Shown in pieces: positions 52,956-63,500 of a DNA stretch of 64,000 nt; position 1 is the stretch's first letter; every line of letters begins with the position of its first letter. Under the pieces are notes generated by a model. That model saw nothing but the letters and a program-made list of their open reading frames with translations, was not told where the DNA came from and ran no database searches. The position numbers and the translations under genes are program-made. Origin of the DNA: Hwangdonia seohaensis (GTDB lineage: Bacteria; Bacteroidota; Bacteroidia; Flavobacteriales; Flavobacteriaceae). Where the stretch lies: the NCBI RefSeq assembly GCF_031932625.1, contig NZ_JAVSCK010000002.1, positions 620,001 to 684,000 on the forward strand, given 5' to 3'.

Positions 52956-54395
52956 ATGAAAAAAAATCACAAAGCAAATAACAGAAGGTCGTTCATTAAG
53001 AAAACCGCGTTGACATCGTTGGGAATATCAATCATTCCAAGACATGTTATGGGCAAAGGGTTTGTTGCACCAAGCGATAAACTGAATATTGCCGTTATTG
53101 GCGGTGGTGGTAAAGGGTATTCTGATGCCGTAAACGCTTGGAACCATGGAGCATCAAACATTGCAGCCATTTGCGATGTAGATTGGAATCAGTCAAAAAG
53201 ATTGATGGAGAAATTCCCAAAAGCATTAAAATATCGCGATTATCGTAAGTTATTTGACGATGTAAAAAACATCGATGCGGTTACAGTTTCCACACCAGAC
53301 CACACCCATGCTGTTATTGCCATGGCTGCCATAAAATCGAACAAACACGTGTATGTACAAAAGCCATTAACGCATAGTATTTATGAGGCTAGAATGCTTA
53401 CCGAAGCAGCAAACCAATATAAAGTGGTAACACAAATGGGCAACCAAGGCGCTTCGGGCAATGGCGTAAAGCAAATGGTTAAATGGTTTGATGAAGGCAT
53501 AATTGGCACTGTAAACAAAGTCCATGTTTGGACCAACAGACCGGTTTGGCCTCAAGGTATACATACACCAACAGATAAACCTGCAATGTTAGATGGATTG
53601 GATTGGGATTCCTGGGTTGGACCAGCTAAAATGGTCGATTACCACCCATTATACCATCCGTTTAAATGGCGCGGTTGGTGGAATTTTGGCACGGGCGCCT
53701 TAGGCGATATGGGCTGCCATTTGATCGATCCTCCTTTTCGGGTTTTAGGATTAGGATATCCAACCGAAGTTGAGAGTAGCGTTGGCGCAGTTTTTAAAAG
53801 AGATTGGTCGCCAGAATATTTACCAGAATCTTGTCCGCCTTCATCACGAACACAGTTAACATTTCCAGCCTCGGCAAAAAATCCTTCAGAAATTAAACTC
53901 ACATGGTCTGATGGGGGCTTGAGACCGTTCCACCCCGATTTAATTCCGGCCAATCACCCTATAGGAGACCACGATAGTGCCAATGGTGTTATTATGATTG
54001 GAGACAAGGGGATTATGACCTGTGGAACCTATGGCGTTGCTCCAAAAGTGTACTTAAACAATGGAGATTTGTTAACATTTGAAGACACCGAAAAAAGCTC
54101 ACTTCCTGAAAGCGGACATAACGCCTCTTGGGTTGAAGCCTGTAAAGATGGCTATGGCAAGGAAAAGCACAAAGCACTTACCTCCTCTTTCGACTACGCC
54201 GGTCCATTAACCGAAAGCGTTTTAATGGGCAATCTAGCCATTAGAAGTTACAATTTAAGAACACAAAAAGGCAATAGGTTTGAATATCCCGGTAGAAAAA
54301 AATTATTGTGGAATGGCGAAACCATGAAAATAACGAATTTTGATGAAGCCAACCAATTTGTAAAAAGAACCTATCGAGAAGGCTGGACTTTATAA
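52956..54395 (+). CDS. Tat-exported Gfo/Idh/MocA-family oxidoreductase, second
   Basis: 479 residues, Tat signal NNRRSFIKKTALTSLGISII. Rossmann site LNIAVIGGGGKGYSDAVNAW; the EKP motif is QKP here (KHVYVQKPLTHSIYEA), a variant common in exported Bacteroidota and planctomycete members; the active site region reads WWNFGTGALGDMGCHLIDPP (D-M-G-C-H). The C-terminal half contains LGLGYPTEVESSVGAVFKRD and ANGVIMIGDKGIMTCGTYG. It belongs to a different subfamily from the enzyme at 50625, so the pair may handle different substrates or opposite redox directions. It lies 11 bases after the TIM-barrel gene. Confidence 0.87.
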   Translation: MKKNHKANNRRSFIKKTALTSLGISIIPRHVMGKGFVAPSDKLNIAVIGGGGKGYSDAVNAWNHGASNIAAICDVDWNQSKRLMEKFPKALKYRDYRKLFDDVKNIDAVTVSTPDHTHAVIAMAAIKSNKHVYVQKPLTHSIYEARMLTEAANQYKVVTQMGNQGASGNGVKQMVKWFDEGIIGTVNKVHVWTNRPVWPQGIHTPTDKPAMLDGLDWDSWVGPAKMVDYHPLYHPFKWRGWWNFGTGALGDMGCHLIDPPFRVLGLGYPTEVESSVGAVFKRDWSPEYLPESCPPSSRTQLTFPASAKNPSEIKLTWSDGGLRPFHPDLIPANHPIGDHDSANGVIMIGDKGIMTCGTYGVAPKVYLNNGDLLTFEDTEKSSLPESGHNASWVEACKDGYGKEKHKALTSSFDYAGPLTESVLMGNLAIRSYNLRTQKGNRFEYPGRKKLLWNGETMKITNFDEANQFVKRTYREGWTL

Positions 54396-54410
54396 CGCAT
54401 TAATAAACCA

Positions 54411-54806
54411 ATGAATCCTACTCGACCATTAAGCAAAAAAAAGAAGATTATAAATTATATACTCTGTGTTCTCTTTATCATTTTTGCCGTTATACAATTG
54501 AATGATCCCGACAGCCTTTTATGGTTTTCAATATATTTTATTGTTGCAATCATCTGTTTATATAACAGCTTTAAACCTATTCCAAAACCATTATTAATTA
54601 TAATACTAGTTGCTTTATTAATTTACTCAGCTTTTCATTTTTCATTATTTATTGACTACTTAAATACAGAAAACAAAGAAGAAATTTTTGGCGAAATGGT
54701 TTACGATAAACCTTATTTGGAAGGCACAAGAGAATTTATTGGGCTTTTAATCGCTGCCTTTGGCATATTTTATCAATTAAGAATTAGAAAAAACAACAAT
54801 AAATAA
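54411..54806 (+). CDS. TMEM220-like membrane protein
   Basis: 131 residues with about four membrane helices. The segment YILCVLFIIFAVIQLNDPDS matches the transmembrane family 220 start (hydrophobic helix, then a Q-x-N-D-P-D motif), followed by LLWFSIYFIVAIICLYNSF, ILVALLIYSAFHFSLFIDYL, and TREFIGLLIAAFGIFYQLRI. Function unknown. It lies 15 bases after the exported dehydrogenase gene and 92 bases before the TonB-dependent receptor gene, so it is probably part of the same transcript. Confidence 0.75.
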   Translation: MNPTRPLSKKKKIINYILCVLFIIFAVIQLNDPDSLLWFSIYFIVAIICLYNSFKPIPKPLLIIILVALLIYSAFHFSLFIDYLNTENKEEIFGEMVYDKPYLEGTREFIGLLIAAFGIFYQLRIRKNNNK

Positions 54807-54898
54807 CATCAACTTGATTTGTTTGAAGAAGATTCAAAATCGAATTTTTATCATACGATAATTAAAATTTAAAAACTTAACCTATTTTAAAATAAAAC

Positions 54899-57721
54899 AT
54901 GAACAAAATTACAGTACTTTTTTTAATTACAATAGCAGGTATTTTTTGCAACACTGCTTCATCTCAAGCCAACATTAATGGAGCTATAAAAGATACTGAT
55001 GGCAATCCATTACAAGGTGCAAACATTCAATTAAGCCCATCAAATCAAACGGCCACAACTAATGCGGATGGCGTATTTAATATATTAAATATCAGCTCCA
55101 ATAATTATACCATTACCATATCTCATTTGGGATACAAAACCATAACGGATACGATTAAAGTTGCACAAAATGATGTAACACTTTCGTTTACTATGGAAGA
55201 AGATTTACTACACCTTCAAACCATAGTGGTTACGGGTATTTTCGACCCGAGAACACAATTAGAATCCAGCACCTCAATGAGTACACTTAGTTCTGAAGCT
55301 ATACAACAGGAATACCCTCAAGGTACCGCAAGTTTGCTTCAAAATATCCCAGGCACATTCACCGATGCCTCGGCAGGTGAAGTATTCACTAAAGTTTACA
55401 CACGAGGTATTTCAGCTTCCGCTGAAGATGATACGGGTTGGTATTATGTATCGCTCCAAGAAGATGGGCTACCCATTAGCCTTGTGCAACACTCGTATTA
55501 TAGTCCAGACCTTTTCCATCGTTTAGATTTAACCACCCAAAAAGTGGAAGCCATACGAGGCGGAAGCTCATCCATAACGGCGCTTAATGCTCCCGGAGGT
55601 ATTTATAATTTTATATCGCAAGGTATTCGAAATAAGTTTAGTGGCGACATCCAATTTTCCAACGGTTTTCAAGGTGAAGGCAATGCCTTATATAAGTTTG
55701 ATGCGAGCATTGGTGGGCCATTAGGCAATAATTGGTTTATCAATGCTGGCGGACATTACAGGCATGATGATGGCGCAAGAAACACAGATTTTACCTTCAG
55801 TAAAGGCGGACAGTTTAAATTCAATGTTATTAAAAGGAATGCCTTTGGGTATTTAAAATTTTATGGAAAGATTTTGGATGATTACACCAACCGATACACA
55901 GGTGTTGCGGCCACAAATTGGGATAACCCTACGCCTGCTTTCGGTCAGGATTTTGGTTCAACATCGCTGTTAATGCCCAGTTTTAACGGTCGTATTCCAA
56001 ATGGGCGAAACCTGACACAAGGCGCGTCGAATAGTTTTGATCCATCACAGGGTGTTCATGCCAAAGATTTGGCTTTTGGGTTTGATATCTCTCAAAATTT
56101 AGGTAATAATTGGTTGTTAAAAAACAATATTAAATTTTCTGCGAAAGATGCCAATTGGCAAACTTCCATTAGTAATGCATTTGTTTCGCTTAGCGACCCA
56201 ACGCTTTACTATTTGGTAAGTAACGGAAACCCTTTTCCTGTTGGACAAATTGTTTTTCGCGATACCAACTCGGGCAATGAATTGGCAAGAATAGACAATA
56301 GTGGAATTTTTGCAGGTACTGGGTCGCAATATTTAACCAGTAATACATTACCAAATGATGCCCTTATGGGAACCTCGGCGTGGTACAAAGACAATACAGC
56401 TGACGAATTGATGAATCAATTTACCTTGCAAAAAACATTAGAAAACCATGATATTACAGGTGGGTTTGCCTTAGGTTTTTCGGACACCTCCTTATTTACA
56501 CAAGGAAGTTTTGCCTTTGCAACCTACGAACCCAACCCGAGAATGCTACAGGTAACGCTCGAAAACCCTGGAGACCCAGTAATTGCATTATCAGATTCAA
56601 ACGGGCTTAGTAATTATGGCGGTTTGTTTTTTGTGAACTCCAGAGCCAAAGTAAGTCAAGTAGCAACGTTTATTAATGACAGATGGAAAGTTTCCAACAA
56701 TGTGCATTTAGATTTAGGTCTGCGTTATGAGACCATTAAACATAAAGGCAGCAAAGACCGTTTTGCTCCTTTTACACAAAATGGTGGTTTAGATGGCAAC
56801 GACAATACCGCTTACGATAATGGTATTTTAGCGCCAACAGGCGAACAAGATAACTTCAATTATAATTATAGCTACCTTTCTTTTTCAGGTGGTATCAATT
56901 ATAAAATTGATGATGAAGCCGCTTTATTCGCTAGATTTTCACAAGGACATAAAGCGCCGGAATTGAACTATTATTTCAATAATTTCTCTAATGTTCCCAT
57001 CAACAAAAAAGGAGAAGTTCAAGAAATAAATCAAGCTGAAATTGGTGTAAAATATATCTTAAAAGACTTTTCGTTTACAAGCACACTATTTTGGAGTCAG
57101 CTTAAAAATATTGGCATCGCAAACTTTGAATTTGACGGAAGCAACAATAGTATTTTTTACACACCTATTCAGTTTAACTCCTCTAGAACAATAGGTTTAG
57201 AGTGGGAAAGCGTGTATTCTCCGGTACAGAATTTCACATTCCGTTTTAACGGGATTCTTCAAAACCCAAAGGCTACCGAATGGAAAGTTTATGACGCTGC
57301 AGGTTCGGTTGATACCAGCGATGACAGCATTTTAGATTTTTCAGGAAATACGCTTCCTTTTAATCCTAAACTCATGTTTAACCTAAGTGGCGAATATCAA
57401 AAAGATAGAATTTCAACCTATTTAAAATGGCAGTTTATGGGCAAACGCTATGGCAACGTTTCAAACGGATTTAAACTTCCAGCCTATAGTATATTTAATG
57501 CAGGTGTGGGCTATCAAATAAGTAAAAAACTATCAGCAGATATTTTGGTAACCAATCTTTTTAATTCAGAAGGCTTAGCTAATTTTTTTGGCGCCAATAG
57601 TTTTGGTGCCAATGCCAATGGTGCGACTCCTGAATTTATTGCCGCAAATCCAGATGCTAGTTTTGTGGTTTTTCCCGTGTTGCGAAGACGGGCTTTATTA
57701 AAATTAAATTACAGTTTTTAG
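54899..57721 (+). CDS. TonB-dependent receptor (SusC-like, without SusD partner)
   Basis: 940 residues. Signal peptide (LFLITIAGIFCNTASSQ), a carboxypeptidase-regulatory-like domain at about 25-110 (INGAIKDTDGNPLQGANIQL), a plug at about 120-240 (VVTGIFDPRTQLESSTSMST, KVYTRGISASAEDDTGWYYV, VEAIRGGSSSITALNAPGGI), then a 22-strand-type barrel ending PVLRRRALLKLNYSF with a terminal Phe. TonB/ExbBD energy drives uptake of large ligands through it. It resembles the TonB receptors for sugars or glycosides rather than classic SusC, and no SusD gene is adjacent. It probably imports the locus substrate into the periplasm. Confidence 0.9.
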   Translation: MNKITVLFLITIAGIFCNTASSQANINGAIKDTDGNPLQGANIQLSPSNQTATTNADGVFNILNISSNNYTITISHLGYKTITDTIKVAQNDVTLSFTMEEDLLHLQTIVVTGIFDPRTQLESSTSMSTLSSEAIQQEYPQGTASLLQNIPGTFTDASAGEVFTKVYTRGISASAEDDTGWYYVSLQEDGLPISLVQHSYYSPDLFHRLDLTTQKVEAIRGGSSSITALNAPGGIYNFISQGIRNKFSGDIQFSNGFQGEGNALYKFDASIGGPLGNNWFINAGGHYRHDDGARNTDFTFSKGGQFKFNVIKRNAFGYLKFYGKILDDYTNRYTGVAATNWDNPTPAFGQDFGSTSLLMPSFNGRIPNGRNLTQGASNSFDPSQGVHAKDLAFGFDISQNLGNNWLLKNNIKFSAKDANWQTSISNAFVSLSDPTLYYLVSNGNPFPVGQIVFRDTNSGNELARIDNSGIFAGTGSQYLTSNTLPNDALMGTSAWYKDNTADELMNQFTLQKTLENHDITGGFALGFSDTSLFTQGSFAFATYEPNPRMLQVTLENPGDPVIALSDSNGLSNYGGLFFVNSRAKVSQVATFINDRWKVSNNVHLDLGLRYETIKHKGSKDRFAPFTQNGGLDGNDNTAYDNGILAPTGEQDNFNYNYSYLSFSGGINYKIDDEAALFARFSQGHKAPELNYYFNNFSNVPINKKGEVQEINQAEIGVKYILKDFSFTSTLFWSQLKNIGIANFEFDGSNNSIFYTPIQFNSSRTIGLEWESVYSPVQNFTFRFNGILQNPKATEWKVYDAAGSVDTSDDSILDFSGNTLPFNPKLMFNLSGEYQKDRISTYLKWQFMGKRYGNVSNGFKLPAYSIFNAGVGYQISKKLSADILVTNLFNSEGLANFFGANSFGANANGATPEFIAANPDASFVVFPVLRRRALLKLNYSF

Positions 57722-57754
57722 TATAAACCGAAAAATGAACATACCCGTTTAACT

Positions 57755-59236
57755 ATGTATTTATTGGGATTGGATATTGGTTCATCATCTATAAAAGCAA
57801 GCTTATTGCAAGTTTCTGATGGCGCCATAATTGCTCAAAATTTCGAACCAAAAAACGAAATGGATATTATCGCGCATCGCCATGGGTGGGCGGAGCAAGA
57901 TCCCGAACTTTGGTGGAATTACGTTAAACTAATCGTGCCAAAACTCATTATAAATGCTAAAATAGACAAGTCGCTTATTGCGGCCATTGGTATTTCATAT
58001 CAAATGCACGGGCTTGTTTTAGTCGATAAAAACAAACAAGTATTAAGACCTTCAATTATTTGGTGCGATAGTCGCGCTTCGGAAATTGGAAAAGAAGCTT
58101 TTCATAATTTAGGAAGCGATTATTGTTTGGAAACCCTTTTAAATTCTCCCGGAAATTTTACCGCATCAAAACTAAAATGGGTTAAAGATAATGAACCTGA
58201 TGTGTATGAGCGTATTTATAAAATAATGCTACCCGGTGATTTTATTGCCATGAAACTCACCAATAAAATAACAAGTACCGTAAGCGGTTTATCCGAAGGT
58301 GTGTTTTGGGATTTTAAAGCCAATAAAATTTCCAAAACGCTTTTAAGTCATTATGATTTAATGGAAAGCTTAATTCCAGAAATCCACGATACCTTTAGTT
58401 CGCATGGTACAATTACTAATCACATTGCAAATCAATTAGCCCTTCCACACGGTATACCCGTGTCTTATAAATCGGGCGACCAACCCAACAACGCGCTATC
58501 TTTAAACGTATTAAAACCCGGTGAAGTTGCAGCAACGGCGGGTACTTCAGGCGTTATTTATGGTGTTGTTGATGATATAAAACCCGATTTAAGTTCGCGT
58601 GTCAATGTATTTGCGCATGTAAATCATAAGGTTGAGCAACCTCGATATGGCGTATTGGCCTGTATTAATGGCACAGGAATTTTAAATGCATGGATTCGGA
58701 AAAATATAACACGAGGTTTGAGTTATTCTGAAATGAATGCATTAGCTGAAACTGTTGAGGTGGGATCAAACGGTTTGATGGTATTTCCCTTTGGGAATGG
58801 TGCCGAACGCATTTTAGAAGATGCGAATAATGGCTGCACATGGAAACATCTTAATTTTAACATCCACAACAAAGCGCACTTATTGCGTGCAGCACAAGAA
58901 GGTATTGTTTTTTCTTTTCAGTATGGCATCAATATTATGAAATCCATGGGATTGAAATTAGATGTTATTAAAGCTGGAAATAACAATATGTTTCAAAGTC
59001 GCATTTTTAAAGAAACCTTAGCGACTCTATCTGGTGCCCAAATCGAAATATACGACACCGATGGTGCCATTGGAGCAGCTATAGGCAGTGGCCTAGGCGC
59101 TGGTGTTTATAAATCTTACGATGAAGCTATTAGTCGGTTTAAAAAACTAGAAACCATTCAACCAATTAAAGCCATGCAATCTAAAATAAAAGAAGCCTAC
59201 CGTAATTGGGAAAAAGAATTAAAAAAAACATACTAA
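57755..59236 (+). CDS. xylB: Xylulokinase (FGGY family)
   Basis: 493 residues, normal length. Phosphorylates D-xylulose to xylulose 5-phosphate in the cytosol. FGGY signatures: MYLLGLDIGSSSIKASLLQV (phosphate-1), GHRHGWAEQDP-like segment AHRHGWAEQDPELWW, SYQMHGLVLVDKNKQVLRPS, IIWCDSRASEIG, the ATP region GEVAATAGTSGVIYGVVDD, and IEIYDTDGAIGAAIGSGLGA near the C-terminus. It is directly followed, with one base between, by xylose isomerase, which makes the xylulose assignment stronger than sequence alone. Confidence 0.92.
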   Translation: MYLLGLDIGSSSIKASLLQVSDGAIIAQNFEPKNEMDIIAHRHGWAEQDPELWWNYVKLIVPKLIINAKIDKSLIAAIGISYQMHGLVLVDKNKQVLRPSIIWCDSRASEIGKEAFHNLGSDYCLETLLNSPGNFTASKLKWVKDNEPDVYERIYKIMLPGDFIAMKLTNKITSTVSGLSEGVFWDFKANKISKTLLSHYDLMESLIPEIHDTFSSHGTITNHIANQLALPHGIPVSYKSGDQPNNALSLNVLKPGEVAATAGTSGVIYGVVDDIKPDLSSRVNVFAHVNHKVEQPRYGVLACINGTGILNAWIRKNITRGLSYSEMNALAETVEVGSNGLMVFPFGNGAERILEDANNGCTWKHLNFNIHNKAHLLRAAQEGIVFSFQYGINIMKSMGLKLDVIKAGNNNMFQSRIFKETLATLSGAQIEIYDTDGAIGAAIGSGLGAGVYKSYDEAISRFKKLETIQPIKAMQSKIKEAYRNWEKELKKTY

Positions 59237-59237
59237 C

Positions 59238-60542
59238 ATGAGCAATTATTTTCCAAAAATCAATAAAATTAAATACGAAGGAAGCGATTCGAAAGACCCA
59301 CTAGCATTCAAATGGTATAATGAAAACCAATTGGTTAATGGCAAATCCATGAAAGATCATTTAAAATTTGCTGTGTCGTATTGGCATACTTTCTGTGGCG
59401 AAGGCGGCGACCCTTTTGGCCCCGGAACAAAAACATTTCCTTGGGCTAACCCAGAACCCTTAACCGCTGCAAAACACAAAATGGATGCGGCTTTCGAGTT
59501 TATTGATAAACTTAGTATTCCCTATTATTGTTTTCACGACACCGACTTAGTGGGCGATGGCAGTGTTTTTGAAATTGAAAAACGATTGCATAACATTTTA
59601 CCTTACGCCCAAGCCAAACAAGCCGAATACGGCATTAAACTACTTTGGGGCACAGCCAATGTGTTTTCTAACCCACGATACATGAATGGTGCGGCAACAA
59701 ATCCAGATTTTAATGTGTTAACTAAGGCCGCTGTACAAGTAAAAAATGCCATTGATGCGACCATAGCACTTGGAGGCACGGGTTATGTGTTTTGGGGAGG
59801 ACGCGAGGGTTATATGTCGTTACATAATACCAACATGAAAAAGGAAGTAGAACACTTAGCCATGTTTTTAACCAAATCGAGAGATTACGCCAGAGCTCAA
59901 GGTTTTACAGGTACCTTTTTTATCGAGCCCAAACCTATGGAACCCACCAAACATCAATATGATTTTGATGCGGCAACGGTATTGGGCTTTCTAAATAAAT
60001 ATGGTTTGGAAAAAGATTTTAAATTAAATTTAGAGGTCAATCACGCCACCTTAGCGGGTCATTCTTTTGCCCATGAACTACAAGTTGCCGCCGATGCAGA
60101 TATGTTGGGAAGCATTGATGCCAATAAAGGGGATTACCAAAATGGTTGGGATACCGACGAATTTCCAACCAATATCTACGAAGTCACCGAGGCGATGATG
60201 ATTATATTGCAAAACAAAGGCTTCGAGCACGGTGGCATTAATTTCGATGCTAAAACAAGGCGGAATTCTACCGATATGGAAGACTTATTTATAGCGCACA
60301 TAAGTGGTATGGATACCTTTGCAAGAGCACTTGTAACAGCTGAAAAAATCTTGTCTGATTCCGATTATTTGGAAATGAAACAAAAACGATACGATTCGTT
60401 TAACACTAAAGATGGTAAGGATTTCGAAGCCGGTAAACTAGGTTTAAAAGACCTGTATCAATTAGCATCAAACAGTGGAGAACCCGAATTGAAAAGCGGT
60501 AAGCAAGAGCTTTTAGAACAGCTTATAAACAGCTATATATAA
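59238..60542 (+). CDS. xylA: Xylose isomerase
   Basis: 434 residues, the length of class II xylose isomerases. Interconverts D-xylose and D-xylulose with divalent metals. Visible motifs: FAVSYWHTFCGEGGDPFGPG, YYCFHDTDLVGDG with the catalytic His and Asp, YVFWGGREGYMSLHNTNM, FFIEPKPMEPTKHQYDFD with the metal-binding Glu, LNLEVNHATLAGHSFAHEL, and NKGDYQNGWDTDEFPTNIYE. It is cotranscribed with xylB and upstream of the five-domain lipoprotein gene. No xylanase or xylosidase gene is in the window. Confidence 0.97.
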   Translation: MSNYFPKINKIKYEGSDSKDPLAFKWYNENQLVNGKSMKDHLKFAVSYWHTFCGEGGDPFGPGTKTFPWANPEPLTAAKHKMDAAFEFIDKLSIPYYCFHDTDLVGDGSVFEIEKRLHNILPYAQAKQAEYGIKLLWGTANVFSNPRYMNGAATNPDFNVLTKAAVQVKNAIDATIALGGTGYVFWGGREGYMSLHNTNMKKEVEHLAMFLTKSRDYARAQGFTGTFFIEPKPMEPTKHQYDFDAATVLGFLNKYGLEKDFKLNLEVNHATLAGHSFAHELQVAADADMLGSIDANKGDYQNGWDTDEFPTNIYEVTEAMMIILQNKGFEHGGINFDAKTRRNSTDMEDLFIAHISGMDTFARALVTAEKILSDSDYLEMKQKRYDSFNTKDGKDFEAGKLGLKDLYQLASNSGEPELKSGKQELLEQLINSYI

Positions 60543-60572
60543 AAACCAATATTCAACTTAAATATTATTAAA

Positions 60573-63500
60573 ATGAAACCTAAATTTATAAAATCCATAC
60601 TGATTTTCGTCATAAGCATTATGATAATGTCATGTGGCACAAAAGAAGAAAAAATACTGGTGGTTAGTAAAACTGAAGGTTTCAGACACGGTTCTATTGA
60701 AGCTGGAATAAAGGCCTTAAAAAAGCTAGGAAAAGAAAATAACTTTAACGTTGTTGCCACTGAAGATTCCCTATATTTTGTTGAGGATTCCTTAAAACAA
60801 TTTTCAGCAGTCGTTTTCTTAAACACCACAGGTAATATTCTAAACGACGTACAACAAGCCGATTTTGAGCGCTATATTCAAGCCGGTGGTGGGTTTGTAG
60901 GCGTGCACGCTGCCACCGATACGGAATACGAATGGCCTTGGTACAACAAACTTGTTGGCGCTTATTTTGATGGCCATCCAAAAATTCAAGAAGCGACACT
61001 CAATGTGATAGATAAAAATCATGAATCGACGAAAAACCTTGAAACACCTTGGGAAAAAGAAGACGAATGGTATAATTTTAAAGACATCAATCCAGATATT
61101 AATGTTCTAATTACCATAGACGAAACCAGTTACGAAGGGGGCACAAATGGAGACAACCACCCTATTTCGTGGTATCATAATTTTGATGGCGGTCGCGCTT
61201 TTTACACCGCAATGGGCCACACCAAAGAAACCTTTGAAAATCCAGTATTTTTAAATCATTTAATAGGTGGAATTAAATATGCTATCGGCAAAAATACGCG
61301 CGATTATGCAAAAGCAAAATCGGATCGCATACCTCCAGAAAATCGATTTGTAAAACAGGTATTAGACTTCAATTTGAATGAGCCTATGGAATTGGATGAA
61401 TTACCAGATGAAGGTATCTTATTTGTCGAACGCAGAGGCGCGTTAAAATTATTCGATTTTAAAACAGAACAAACCGAAACCATTGCGCAACTCGATTTAT
61501 TTTATGGCAATGAAGATGGTTTGTTGGGTTTGGCTGTAGACCCCGATTATAAAACAAACCATTGGATTTATTTGTTTTATTCAGCACCAGGTGAAGAACC
61601 TTTGCAACATGTTTCGCGTTTTAATCTAATTGACAAAAAACTGGATTTAGATTCTGAAAAAATACTTATCAAAATTCCCACGATTAGGGAGTGCTGCCAT
61701 AGCGGTGGCTCTTTAGAGTTTGGCCCTAATGGAAATTTATTTATCACAACAGGCGATAACACCAACCCTTTTGAATCTTCTGGCTATGCTCCCATTGACG
61801 AGCGCGAAGGGAGAGCACTTTGGGATGCTCAAAAATCGGCAGCAAATACCAATGATTTTAGAGGAAAAATTTTAAGAATCAAGCCCGAAGATGACGGCAC
61901 GTATTCTATTCCAGAAGGCAATCTGTTCCCTAATGGAACACCAAATACAAAACCGGAAATTTATGTAATGGGCTGCAGAAACCCATTCAGACCTTCAATC
62001 GACAGCAAAACAGGATTCTTATATTGGGGCGATGTTGGTCCGGACGCTGGTGTTGATAATGCCAACCGAGGTCCTAAAGGTATGGGTGAGTTCAACCAAG
62101 CCAGAACAGCCGGGTTTTGGGGATGGCCTTACACCAGAGGCAACAATCAAGTTTACAACGACTATAATTTTACAACCCAAGAATCGGGAGCAAAATTCGA
62201 CCCGAATCATTTGGTCAATAATTCGCCAAACAACACGGGTTTAAAAGAACTTCCCGTGGCTCAGGAATCACTCATTTGGTATTCTTACGATAAGTCAGAA
62301 GAATTCCCTTGGTTGGGCGTTGGCGGTGTAAACCCCATGGCGGGCCCTATTTATCACGCTTCAAATTACCCTAATGCCAACGCGAATGCTTTTCCCGAAT
62401 ATTTTGAAGGCAAACTTATAGTTTACGAATGGATGAGGGATTGGATTTATGTAGTGACGCTTGACGAAAACCACAACTATAAAAAAGCAGAACCGTTTAT
62501 GCCTAACACCGAATTTTCGCATCCTATGGACATGATTTTTGGTTCAGACGGAAATTTATATGTTTTGGAATATGGCCAAAAATGGAACACCCAAAATCTG
62601 GATGCGCGTTTAAATAGAGTTTCATATATACGCGGAAACAGAAAACCAATTGCCAAAATAACATCAGATAAAACGGTTGGAGCCGCACCATTAACGGTTA
62701 ATTTTTCAGGGTTGGAGTCTGTAGATTATGATAATGATAAACTAACTTACGCATGGTCCTTTACCAATAACGAAGTGCAATCAACGGAAGCAACTCCCTC
62801 GTTCACCTTTAAGCAATCCGGCACGTATAACGTCCAATTAAAAGTAACCGATAAAGAAGGCGAAACATCAACGGCAAACATCAAACTTTTAATAGGTAAC
62901 GACCCGCCCGAAATTAGCATTCAAATTGAGCCCAATAACAAGTCGTATTGGGATAATAAAAAAGCAAATTACACCGTAATTGTTAACGACAAGCAAGATG
63001 GCAGTACCGAAGACGGCTCTATTGATGCCAATAAAGTAAAAGTAACTTTAGATTATATTCCGGAAGGAAACGATTTAATAAAAGCTACTTTGGGGCATCA
63101 ACAAAACACGGTGCCCGAAGGCAGAAAACTTATTGACGGCAGCGATTGTAAAGCTTGTCATGCAACCAACGAAAAAGTAAATGGTCCCACTTACATCGAG
63201 ATTGCTAATAAATACACCACCAAAGATGCTGGTTATTTAGTCAGTAAAATCATAAAAGGCGGAAGCGGAGTTTGGGGAGAAACCATGATGTCCGCACATC
63301 CCCAATTAAAACCAGATGAGGTTGAAAAAATGGTTACCTATATTTTATCGCTAAAACCAGGCAAAGCCGAAACAAAAAAGCAATTGCCAATTAAAGGCAG
63401 CATTACATTTAACGAACACATTGGCAGTAAAAACGAAGGCATGTACGTTTTAATGGCTTCTTATTTGGATAATGGCACCGACGGACAACCAGAATCCACA

